This document shows positions 31,161-40,800 of a DNA stretch of 64,000 nt, in pieces. Position 1 is the stretch's first letter. Every line of letters begins with the position of its first letter. Origin of the DNA: Serripes groenlandicus. Lineage: Eukaryota; Mollusca; Bivalvia; Cardiida; Cardiidae. The position numbers and the translations under genes are program-made. Under the pieces are notes generated by a model. The model saw only the letters and a list, made by a program, of their open reading frames with translations, was not told where the DNA came from and did not search any database. The DNA lies in assembly GCA_031761405.1 (NCBI GenBank), contig JASEVX010000011.1:32910140-32974139 (forward strand), in the 5' to 3' direction.

Positions 31161-31832
31161 TGTGTTTATACATATACGGAAAATAAGCCCCACCCCCTGG
31201 CAGCCAAGTTTACCAACGGATTGGAATAATTTTAACACTCTTGTTAGGGGGTCATCCAAATTATTTTGTAACTGGCAAGTGTCTTTGTAAAAGAAGACAA
31301 AACCTGCCTCCTGGCGGCCATGTTTTTAAACAGATCAGAATAATTTGAACAATCTTGGTAGTGGGTCACCCAAGGAACAGTTGTGCCATATTATTTTTAA
31401 ATCGGGTAAGCACTTTTGGACAAGAAGATTTTCCACTATAAACATATATAAGGAAAACAGAATCTGTCCCCTGGGATCAAGGGATCAGAATAATTTGAAC
31501 AATCTTGGTAGAAGGTTACCCACGAGGAACATTTGTGCAAAATAATTTTGTAATCAGGCATGTACTTTTGGACAAGAAGATTTTCTAAAGTTTTGGAATT
31601 TTTCCCCGTTTTCTGATGCCGCACCAACCAAAAGTTTGAATGGAATAAAATTCTTTAACCATTTTTGTAAGAGGAACACCCAAGGAACATCACTGTGAAA
31701 TTATTTTGAATTTGGTTCATTTGTTTAGGAGGAGAAGTTGTTGGTAGGAAAATGTGAATGGGTGGACGACGTTGGACACCGAGCTGTGAGTGATCACAAT
31801 AGCTCAACCCGCACTTCGTGCTCAGGTGAACT
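31161..31832 (+). mobile_element. GGGCC element, 5' end lost
   Basis: Internal units with CCCCCTGGCAGCCAAG and CACTTTTGGACAAGAAGATT. Right end GGACGACG..GTGATCACAATAGCTCA..CACTTCGTGCTCAGGTGAAC. Confidence 0.6.
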
Positions 31833-32348
31833 AATACGAAAAACAAGCTGGAGCCCGTTGCCACCATGTATTTTATTGGAATGGAATAATTTCAACACTC
31901 TTGGTAGAAGGTCACACATGGTACTTTTATGCCAAATTATTTTCAAATCAGGCCAGTGCTTCTGTACATGAAGATATTTAAATCTATACATATATGGGGA
32001 AAAAAGCCACACCCCTGGTGGCCATGTTTTAAACGGATTTAAATAATTTCAACATTTTGAGTAATGGGTCAACAATGGAACATTTGTGCAGAATTATTTT
32101 TAAATCTGACCAGTACTTTTGAACTAGAATGGTTTTTAAAGTGTTAATCACTCTACATAAAACAGTCTTGGTAGAGGTTCACCCAAGGTTTATTTCTGCC
32201 AAATAATTTTCAAATTGGGCCCTTATTTTTGAACAAGATGATTTTTAAGGCTTTGACATTTTTCGCTCTTTCTTGTGCCGTAGTTACAAAAGTTCTACAT
32301 GGAATAAAATTCTTTGAACAAATTTTGATGAGGGCCACCATTGGAATA

Positions 32349-32578
32349 TTAACCCTTTCCCTCATATAGACGCTTTCTGACGCCTCTGCAGCAGACGGCT
32401 TTTTGAAAACATAGTGACAAAAGAAGAAATTGCACAAAACGTGCAATTTCTCCTTTTGCCACAATGTTTTCCACTTTTTGTCATAGGTTATCCATTCAAC
32501 TATGGAGATTTTCTATGTTTTGACAAAATACGTTCAAAGTCGTCTGCTGCAGAATTGTTGTATGAGGGAAAGGGTTAA
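32349..32578. mobile_element. CCCTTTCC MITE, full length, nested
   Basis: 230 bp, TTAA both ends, intact GCACAAAACGTGC core. It is inserted in a GGGCC element. Confidence 0.85.
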
Positions 32579-32683
32579 TGTGAAATTATTTTGAAATCAG
32601 ACCAGTTGTTTCAGAGAAGCAGATTTAAACAGACACCGGAGGTTTAGTTATCACAACAAGTAACTGGATTGCAAGCAATACCA

Positions 32684-33094
32684 TAGTCCCCTACCGGTTT
32701 GCACTAAGTCCAAAATAGGGGCATAACTCATTAAAAAATTGACGAAATCCCAGGAAACGCGAACTTGATCTGTGACACATGATTACAAAGGCATATACAA
32801 AATTTCAGCTCAATACCTCAAAGCATGTAGAAAAAAAGTGCGGAAAACGAATATTCTAAGTCCAAAAAGGGGCATAACTCATTAAAAAATTGACGAAATC
32901 CCAGGAAACGCGAACTTGATCTGTGACACATGATTACAAAGGCATATACAAAATTTCAGCTCAATACCTCACAGCATGTAGAAAAAAAGTGCGGAAAACT
33001 GATTTGCCGGACTGACTGACTGACGGACTGACGGACTGACTGACGGACGGAGTGCAAACCTAAGAGTCCCCTTCGGCACGCCGGTAGGGGACTA
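32684..33094 (+). mobile_element. Element with TAGTCCCCTACCGG inverted ends and two tandem core units
   Basis: TAGTCCCCTACCGG at the left and CCGGTAGGGGACTA at the right. Two nearly identical units of about 170 bp contain GGGGCATAACTCATTAAAAA and ATTTCAGCTCAATACCTC. Before the right end is a run of GACTGACTGACGGACTGACG. Nested in a GGGCC element. Confidence 0.75.
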
Positions 33095-33182
33095 ATAAGT
33101 CATCTCCAGCACTTTGTGCTCAGGAGAGCTCAAAAAGAAACTTTGTGGACTATTCCATTGTATGGTAATACATATATATCTA

Positions 33183-33382
33183 TTAACCCTTTATGAGTGA
33201 AGGGTTGACATACAGCAAATCCGCTGCAGACTACGACTTTATAAACAATTAGATAAAAATATGAAAAATCTCAATAAATGAAAGTTTAATAATTGAATAG
33301 AGTTGAAAACTTTGTTGCAAAAGGTGAAATACATCATGCTATAATTTTTATCAAAACGCGTCTGCAAGAAGGAAAGGGTTAA
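33183..33382. mobile_element. CCCTTTCC MITE, degenerate
   Basis: TTAACCCTTTATGAGTGA is itself a fused or rearranged end, followed by ACATACAGCAAATC; right end GAAGGAAAGGGTTAA. Confidence 0.6.
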
Positions 33383-33589
33383 CATATGGATAATTTGATA
33401 ATGCCCTATTTTTTCCTCTAATGTGATCGCTTTATTTGAATTGAATTGCCACAATGTTTTCACAATGCGTCTGCAAGTGGGAAAGTGTTAACATTAAGAA
33501 GAAAAAAGTGTGTAGAGATTTGTGACCGTAATCTGGCCTAGAGGTCACAACAATCATGATTGTCCTTATTCAAGATTCCTTAGTATTGC

Positions 33590-33818
33590 TTAATCCTTTC
33601 CCTCATACGACAATTATGCAGCAGACGACTTTAGACATATTTTGTCAAAAAATGGAAAATCTATATAATTGAATGGATAACCTATGACTAAAAGTGGAAA
33701 ACATTGTGGCAAAAGGAGAAATTGCTCGTTTTGAGCAATTTCTTCTTTTGTCACTATGTTTTCAAAAAGCTGTCTGCTGCAGGGGCGTCAGAAAGCGTCG
33801 CTATGGGGGAAAGGGTAA
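33590..33818. mobile_element. CCCTTTCC MITE
   Basis: TTAATCCTTTCCCTCATACG to GGGGGAAAGGGTAA; core AATTGCTCGTTTTGAGCAAT. Confidence 0.8.
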
Positions 33819-33819
33819 A

Positions 33820-34130
33820 CGACATATAGACACATTCTGACGCCTCTGCAGCGGACGTCTTTCGAAAAACATTGTTGTAAAAGAAGAAATTGCTGATAAT
33901 GAGCACTTTCTGCTTTTCAACAATGTTTGAACTATACTCAAGTATTAGTAGTATAGTTAGTAATCTACTGCAGACTTGCTGAACGCAAAAGGGTCAACTC
34001 ATAATGCAGACTGCATTTGACACCCCCGCAGCAGAAGCCCCTTTCAAAACATTGTGGGAAAAAGATAAAACTGCTCTTCATGAGACATCTTCAGAGGTAC
34101 CAAAATGTGACTACATAATGGGTAAGGTTT
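33820..34130. mobile_element. Two degenerate CCCTTTCC MITE pieces
   Basis: GACACATTCTGACGCCTCTG..CTGAACGCAAAAGGGTCAA (to about 33,990), then a left-half piece starting near 34,000 (GCATTTGACACCCCCGCAGC). Strongly eroded. Confidence 0.45.
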
Positions 34131-34213
34131 AGTATTACTATCACATCCCATTGTAATTGTCCTTGTATGACCTAGTTTATTGATACAATACAATAGAGCT
34201 GTTGGGATTGTTG

Positions 34214-34429
34214 TTAACCCTTTCCCACATACAGCAAATCTGTGAAAATGTCTGCTAAAAAATATGAAAAATCTCTATAATTGTAGGCATAATTACTGAA
34301 AAAAGTTGAAAACATTGTGGCAAAAGAAAAAATTGCTTGTTTTAAGCAATTTTTCTTTTTTTCATAATGTTTTCAAAAGGCGTCTGCTGCAGAGGTGTCA
34401 GAAAGCATCTATATGAGGGAAAGGGTAAA
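34214..34429. mobile_element. CCCTTTCC MITE
   Basis: TTAACCCTTTCCCACATAC to TATGAGGGAAAGGGTAA; mixed CACATA and CTCATA ends, core TTGCTTGTTTTAAGCAA. Confidence 0.75.
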
Positions 34430-34572
34430 TTAATGGATGTTATATTCAGTCTTGAGTGCTTTTACTAGGAAAAATAAACTTTCACAAGGGTGAAAATGAA
34501 AGTGAGGTCTTTTTACACAATACAGATGTCCCTTTTATTTATATATACTATCTGGTTAAATGGCCGAGTGAT

Positions 34573-34791
34573 AAACACTATCCCACATACAGCTAATCTG
34601 CAGCAGACGACTTTGAAAAAAATATGAAAAATCTATATAAAAATTCTGCTATAATAATTGAATAAAGTTGATAGCACCGTGGCAAAAGGAGAAATTGCTT
34701 GTTTTGAGCAATTTCTTCTTTTGTCACAGTGTTTTCAAAAGTCGTCTGCTGCAAAGGCATCAGAAAGCGTCTATATGTGGGAAAGGGTTAA
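34573..34791. mobile_element. CCCTTTCC MITE
   Basis: CACTATCCCACATACAGC to ATGTGGGAAAGGGTTAA; core AATTGCTTGTTTTGAGCAAT. The left TTAA is mutated. Confidence 0.75.
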
Positions 34792-34891
34792 CAGGAAGAA
34801 TTTTAAGCTGATGAAAATAGATTTATTTCATTGAAAAGGATATATTAAATCCTTTAATGTGTTTCAATTGACCTTTTCCAAAATACAGACG

Positions 34892-35123
34892 CATCTGCAG
34901 GAGTGAATGTATATTGTTTTATGGCGCATCAACAGCTAAGGTCATTTAGCACGCAATTAAATTTAATTATTCATGATCCCTGGGTAAACAAACCAGTACT
35001 AGGCTAGAAAATGTGCCTTGCCCAAGGGCACTCCACCATGACTGTAGTGCTGCGACTGGGGATCGAACCCGGGACACCCAGTTTCGAAATCCCCGACGCT
35101 AACCACTCGACCACAGCGGATTC
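34892..35123 (-). mobile_element. tRNA-derived SINE, minus strand
   Basis: On the minus strand the head reads CCGCTGTGGTCGAGTGGTTA (A box) and CCCGGGTTCGATCCCC (B box), a Ser-like arm arrangement. The body extends to about 34,892. There is no clean acceptor stem, so I call a SINE head and not a tRNA gene. It is inserted in a degraded MITE (TCTGCAGGAG on one side, TCTGCAGGAGACGACTTTTG on the other). Confidence 0.65.
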
Positions 35124-35195
35124 CTCATCTGCAGGAGACGACTTTTGCAAGTTATTGTGGCATACTATCATCTGCAGTGGCTATCTATATTTTCT

Positions 35196-35426
35196 TTAAC
35201 CCTTTCCCTCATATAGACGCTTTCTGACACCTCTACAGCAGATGGCTTTTTGAAAAACATAGTGACAAAAGAAGAAATTGCTCAAAACAAGCAATTTCTC
35301 CTTTTGACACAATGTTTTCCACTTTTAGTCATAGGCTATCCATTCAGTTATAGAGATTTTCTATTTTTTGACAAAAATTGTTCAAAGTTGTCTGCTGCAA
35401 AATTGTCGTATGAAGGAAAGTGTTAA
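35196..35426. mobile_element. CCCTTTCC MITE, full length
   Basis: TTAACCCTTTCCCTCATA to TATGAAGGAAAGTGTTAA; core AAATTGCTCAAAACAAGCAA. Confidence 0.8.
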
Positions 35427-35492
35427 TCAGTGACAATGTGAAATAATGTCAAGTACCTATTTTCTTATCTGGTCATCATACACTGATTTAGG

Positions 35493-35921
35493 TTAACCCT
35501 TTCCCACATATAGGCGGTTTCTGGGGCAGCAGACGACTTTTGTAGACATTGTGACAAAAGGAGAAATTGCTCAAAATGAAAAATGAACTCTTTTTTCAGT
35601 AATTCTACCTTCATTTATAGAGATTTTCCATATTTTTGCCTAGATTATTTAACCCTTTCCGTCATAAAGACGCTTTCTGATGCCTCTGGAGCAGACAGCT
35701 TTTTGAAAACATGGCGATAAAAGAAGAAATTGCTCAAAATGAGCAATTTCTTCTTTTGCCACAATGTTTTCCACTTTTAGTCATAGGTTATCCATTCAAT
35801 TATAGAAATTTTCTAATTTTTTTTACTAAATATGTTCAAAGTCATCTGCTGCAGATTTGTTGTATGTGGGAAAGGGTTAAAGTTGTTTATTTTAGTTTTG
35901 CTGTGTGTGGGAAAGGGTTAA
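35493..35921. mobile_element. CCCTTTCC MITE with another MITE inserted inside
   Basis: The outer copy starts TTAACCCTTTCCCACATA and ends GTGTGGGAAAGGGTTAA at 35,921. The inner copy at 35,649-35,880 is a complete TTAA-bounded member (TTAACCCTTTCCGTCATA to GTATGTGGGAAAGGGTTAA). Confidence 0.75.
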
Positions 35922-35953
35922 AACAAGTTCATCCCTTTTCTGTGATGTAATAA

Positions 35954-36114
35954 TCAACCCTTTCCCACTAGCTCTTCGACACATGTGCAGCAGATGACTT
36001 TTACCACAATGTTTTCAACTCCTTTCCGTAATAATACTTTCATTTATAAAGATAGTCCATAGTGTTGCCTCTAGGTGTTTCAAAATTTGATATAATTTAT
36101 GTGGGAAAGGATAA
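35954..36114. mobile_element. CCCTTTCC MITE, degenerate
   Basis: CAACCCTTTCCCACTAGC to TTATGTGGGAAAGGATAA. Confidence 0.6.
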
Positions 36115-36191
36115 AGAATTGTAACAGATGCTAGATTTCAATTTTCAATGACTTTCAAATCCATTAATTTCTACAACTGATACGATCGTTT

Positions 36192-36422
36192 TTAACCCTT
36201 TCCCTCATACGACAATTCTGCAGCAGACGACTTTGAACGTATTTTGTCAAAACATAGAAAACCTCCATAATTAAATGGATAACCTATGACAAAAAGTGGA
36301 AAACATTGTGGCAAAAGGAGAAATTGCACGTTCTGTGCAATTTCTTCTTTTTTTCACTATGTTTTCAAAAAGCTGTCTGCTGCAGAGGCATCAGAAAGCT
36401 TCTATATGAGGGAAAGGGTTAA
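36192..36422. mobile_element. CCCTTTCC MITE, full length
   Basis: TTAACCCTTTCCCTCATACG to TATGAGGGAAAGGGTTAA; core GCACGTTCTGTGC. Confidence 0.85.
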
Positions 36423-36590
36423 ATGTGGTCAAGTTCTTGCATATAAATGGTATCTGTTGTTTTAACATTGCAATGATAACTGTTTGAGTATTAAACAATG
36501 TAGGCCAAGATAAGACTGCACAGTTTTACTGTTTGCAAACTTCTTTTACATTAATATACGGGTAGGAAAATCAATGTTATTCAACCCTTT

Positions 36591-37260
36591 TCAACATACA
36601 ACAATTCTAGAGCAGACATCTAGGCAATAAACAAGGAAAGTCTGGTTAAATGAATGAATAATCACTGAAAAAAAATGAAACCTTTTCAGGCAAAAGGAGA
36701 AATGACTTGTTTTGAGCAATTTTTCCTTCTGTAACAATGTTTCCTTCTGTAACAATGTTTCCTTCTGTAACAATGTTTTCTTCTGTAACAATTTTTCCTT
36801 CTGTAACAATGTTTCCTTCTGTAACAATGTTTCCTTCTGTAACAATGTTTCCTTCTGTAACAATGTTTCCTTCTGTAACAATGTTTCCTTCTGTAACAAT
36901 GTTTTCTTCTGTAACAATTTTTCCTTCTGTAACAATGTTTCCTTCTGTAACAATGTTTTCTTCTGTAACAATGTTTCCTTCTGTAACAATTTTTCCTTCT
37001 GTAACAATGTTTCCTTCTGTAACAATGTTTCCTTCTGTAACAATGTTTTCTTCTGTAACAATGTTTCCTTCTGTAACAATGTTTTCTTCTGTAACAATGT
37101 TTCCTTCTGTAACAATGTTTCCTTCTGTAACAATGTTTCCTTCTGTAACAATGTTTCCTTCTGTAACAATGTTTCCTTCTGTAACAATGTTTCCTTCTGT
37201 AACAATGTTTTCAAAAGTTGTCTGCTGCATGAGCCTCAGAAATTGTCAAAAGAAGGTTAA
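36591..37260. mobile_element. CCCTTTCC MITE expanded by an internal 18-bp minisatellite
   Basis: Left end CAACCCTTTTCAACATACAA, right end GTCTGCTGCATGAGCCTCAG..GGTTAA. The part that normally reads CTTCTTTTGTCACTATGTTT has become the array at 36,726-37,211. Confidence 0.7.
36726..37211 (+). repeat. 18-bp minisatellite, 27 copies
   Basis: Unit CTTCTGTAACAATGTTTC with two common variants (TTTTC and ATTTTTC). Since 18 is a multiple of three, several frames stay open on both strands and give artificial repetitive proteins. No start context, splice sites or codon bias support coding. Confidence 0.9.
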
Positions 37261-37325
37261 AAGTAAAAGTTTGAACACCCTAAGATTGTTTCTTTTTAAG
37301 GAAAGGTAAAAATACCCGAAACATT

Positions 37326-37436
37326 TTAACCCTTTCCCACATACAACAAATCGGCAGCAGACGACTTTAAAAATGTCTACTAAAAAACATTGAAAATCAC
37401 TATTATTGGAAAAAGTTGAAAACTTTGTGGCCAAGA
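37326..37436. mobile_element. CCCTTTCC MITE, left half
   Basis: TTAACCCTTTCCCACATACA to GTTGAAAACTTTGTGG, then homology stops at CCAAGACAGG, which is the possible last exon of gene 2. Confidence 0.65.
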
Positions 37437-37472
37437 CAGGCAGGGCATTTAATATAACATCCCTGAAGGATT
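37400..37472 (-). CDS. Possible further exon of gene 2
   Basis: After acceptor TTTTATGCCCCAG, phase 1 joining from the previous exon gives ESFRDVILNALPVLATK. The frame then runs into MITE sequence and is open to a stop near 37,249. I see no good donor before the MITE. It could be the terminal exon with a MITE-derived tail, or chance. The left boundary is arbitrary. Confidence 0.25.
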
Positions 37473-37503
37473 CTGGGGCATAAAAGTTGTAATGTATGTA
37501 TAG

Positions 37504-37720
37504 TTTAACCCTTTCCAACATACAACAAATCTGCAGCAGATGACTTTGAAAACATTTGGTAAAACATATGGAAACTCTCTATAAATAAAAGTTGAAAACA
37601 TTGTGGCAAGAGGAGAAATTGCTTTGCAAAATGAGCAATGTCTTTCCCTTGACACAATGTTTTCAAATGTTTTTTGCTGAAGATGCATCAAAAAGTGCTG
37701 TATATGTTGGAAAGTGTTTT
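37504..37720. mobile_element. CCCTTTCC MITE occupying a short intron of gene 2
   Basis: TTAACCCTTTCCAACATACA to TATATGTTGGAAAGTGTTT. If the exon ending at 37,472 is real, this MITE makes up 217 of the 258 bp of the intron. Confidence 0.7.
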
Positions 37721-37730
37721 AAAATATTAC

Positions 37731-37893
37731 CTCTCTCCTTCAATCCTTTTCCAAAATTCAAAAAAACTCTAAAACCATAAAAGAGAAGTAGACTCCGTAC
37801 TACAATAGAAATAGCTGCTGCTACCAAGGTCACCACTCGTATGGCATTGTGCATATCACCGTTCTGACTATGGTTTTTGAGATCACCTACTGA
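37731..37893 (-). CDS. Gene 2 exon: membrane segment
   Basis: Acceptor CTGTTATTTTCAG|TCA, donor GGAGAGAG|GTAATA; 163 nt, enters in phase 0 and leaves in phase 1. It encodes a polar start (SVGDLKNHSQNGDMHN), a hydrophobic stretch (RVVTLVAAAISIVVRSLLLF) and a basic end (NFGKGLKER), the pattern of a membrane helix with a cytoplasmic basic loop. Family not recognised. Confidence 0.6.
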
Positions 37894-40800
37894 CTGAAAA
37901 TAACAGAAAAATTACTTTGAATAAACCTCAATCTCATTAAAAATAGACCTAAACTACACTCACTCATTTATAGAGCTGATGATGGCACTATACAGGTCAG
38001 CTCAAATTGACCTTTGCATCAGCCAATCATATTGTCGCCTTTAAAGTTGTGCAGTATTTACTGTAACTCATATAAATAAACAATATAGAGAAGGGGTGAT
38101 TGTCGAGTTTTCAAATTGTATTTATACATTATAATGCACTTTTATTGGACAAGAAACCCGAGCACGTGCTCATGAGTATTTAATTGTATAGGGTTAGTGA
38201 GTTAATGAGATAGATCTGCTATGGCATTTTCAGAGGCTTAACCCTTTCCCACATAGAGCAGAAAACTTTGAAAACATCTAGGCAATATGAACAAGAGCAT
38301 TGAGATGGAACTATAAAAGTCTGAATAAATAGAACTTCCAATAGTTTTCAAAGTTTTTACTCTGTAAACATAATATATGTATTTATTAAATGGAAATTGA
38401 GCCATGCCTCATGGGGGCCACATTTTTTGATCATTAGATCAGTTTTGTTAGAAAGTCACCCATGGAACATTTTGACTTTATCTCAAATTATCTCAAATCT
38501 GATCAGTACTTCAGGACAAGAAGATTGTTAAGCCTTTCCCACAAACAATAAATCTGCAGACAACTTTGAAACAGTGAAGTCCACAAAATCTGATCAAGAG
38601 TTAATAGAGCTTCTGTGTTGCCTGATGGTGTGTTAATGGAGTTTCTGTGTTGCCTGATGATGGTTAATGGAGTTTCTGTGTTGCCTGATGGTGAGTAAAT
38701 GGATTTCTGTGTTGCCTGATGGTGTGTTAATGGAGTTTCTGTGTTGCCTGATGGTGTGTTAATGGAGTTTCTGTGTTGCCTGATGGTGTGTTAATGGAGT
38801 TTCTGTGTTGCCTGATCTTGAGTTAATGGAGTTTCTGTGTTGCTTGATGGTGTGTTAATGGAGTTTCTGTGTTGCCTGATTGTAAGTTAATAGAGTTTCT
38901 GTGTTGCCTGATTGTAAGTTAATAGAGTTTCTGTGTTGCCTGATGGTGTGTTAATGGAGTTTCTGTGTTGCCTGATTGTAAGTTAATAGAGTTTCTGTGT
39001 TGCCTGATTGTAAGTTAATAGAGTTTCTGTGTTGCCTGATGGTGTGTTAATGGAGTTTCTGTGTTGCCTGATTGTAAGTTAATAGAGTTTCTGTGTTGCC
39101 TGATGGTGTGTTAATGGAGTTTCTGTGTTGCCTGATGGTGTGTTAATGGAGTTTCTGTGTTACCTGATTGTAAGTTAATAGAGTTTCTGTGTTGCCTGAT
39201 GGGGAGTTAATGGAGTTTCTGTGTTGCCTGATGGTGTGTTAATGGAGTTTCTGTGTTGCCTGATGGTGAGTTAATGGAGTTTCTGTGTTGCCTGATGGTG
39301 AGTTAATGGAGTTTCTGTGTTGCCTGATGGTGAGTTAATGGAGTTTCTGTGTTGCCTGATGGTGAGTTAATGGAGTTTCTGTGTTGCCTGATGGTGAGTT
39401 AATGGAGTTTCTGTGTTGCCTGATGGTGAGTTAATGGAGTTTCTGTGTTGCCTGATGGTGAGTTAATGGAGCTTCTGTGTTGCCTGATGGTGTGTTAATG
39501 GAGTTACTGTGTTGCCTGATGGTGTGTTAATGGAGTTTCTGTGTTGCCTGATGGTGAGTTAATGGAGTTTCTGTGTTGCCTGATGGTGAGTTAATGGAGT
39601 TTCTGTGTTGCCTGATGGTGTGTTAATGGAGTTTCTGTGTTGCCTGATGGTGAGTTTATGGAGCTTCTGTGTTGCCTGATGGTGAGTTAATGGAGTTTCT
39701 GTGTTGCCTGATGGTGAGTTAATGGAGCTTCTGTGTTGCCTGATGGTGTGTTAATGGAGTTACTGTGTTGCCTGATGGTGTGTTAATGGAGTTTCTGTGT
39801 TGCCTGATGGTGAGTTAATGGAGTTTCTGTGTTGCCTGATGGTGAGTTAATGGAGCTTCTGTGTTGCCTGATGGTGTGTTAATCGTGTTCCTGTGTTGCC
39901 TGATGGTGAGTTAATGGAGCTTCTGTGTTGCCTGATGGTGTGTTAATGGAGTTACTGTGTTGCCTGATGGTGTGTTAATGGAGTTTCTGTGTTGCCTGAT
40001 GGTGTGTTAATGGAGTTTCTGTGTTGCCTGATGGTGAGTTAATGGAGTTTCTGTGTTGCCTGATTATAATTTAATGGAGTTTCTGTGTTGCCTGATGGTG
40101 AGTTAATGGAGCTTCTGTGTTGCCTGATGGTGAGTTAATGGAGTTTCTGTGTTGCCTGATGGTGTGTTAATGGACTTTCTGTGTTGCCTGATGGTAAGTT
40201 AATGGGGTTTCTGTATTGCCTGATGGTGAGTTAATTGAGTTTCTGTGTTGCCTGATGGTGAGTTAATGGAGTTTCTGTGTTGCCTGATGGTGAGTTAATG
40301 GAGTTTCTGTGTTGCCTGATGGTAATTTAATGGGGTTTCTTTGTTGCCTGATCAAGAGTTAATGAAGTTTCTGTGTTGCCTGATGGTGAGTTAATGGAGT
40401 TTCTGTGTTGCCTGATGGTGAGTTAAGTGAGTTTCTGTGTTGCCTGATGGTGAGTTAATGGAGTTTCTGTGTTGCCTGATCAAGAGTTAATGGAGTTTCT
40501 GTGTTGCCTGATCAAGAGCTAATGGAGTTTCTGTGTTGCCTGATGGTGAATTAATGGAGTTTCTGTGTTGCCTGATGGTGAGTTAATGGAGTTTCTGTGT
40601 TGCCTGATGGTGAGTTAATGGAGCTTCTGTGTTGCCTGATGGTGTGTTAATGGAGTTCCTGTGTTGCCTGATGGTAAGTTAATAGAGTTTCTGTGTTGCC
40701 TGATGGTGCGTTAATGGAGTTTCTGTGTTGCCTGATGGTGTGTTAATGGAGTTTTTGTGTTGCCTGATGGTGAGTTCATGGAGTTTCTGTGTTGCCTGAT

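Larger units (their letters stand above)
31833..33133 (+). mobile_element. GGGCC element split by two later insertions
   Basis: The body runs 31,833-32,348, is broken by the CCCTTTCC MITE at 32,349-32,578, resumes to 32,683, is broken again by the TAGTCCCC element at 32,684-33,094, and ends CACTTTGTGCTCAGGAGAGCT. Text on either side of each insertion is contiguous when compared with sister copies. Confidence 0.6.

Noticed and set aside
35050..35122. A tRNA-Ser-like gene on the minus strand
   Set aside because: A and B boxes are good, but the acceptor stem does not pair and SINE body follows. It is a SINE head.
36591..37309. Long repetitive open frames on both strands (about 180-207 codons of NNVSFC-, PSVTMF-, QKETLL- and TEGNIV-type repeats)
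   Set aside because: They come from an 18-bp repeat that keeps every frame in phase. Four different open frames overlap, none with gene structure.
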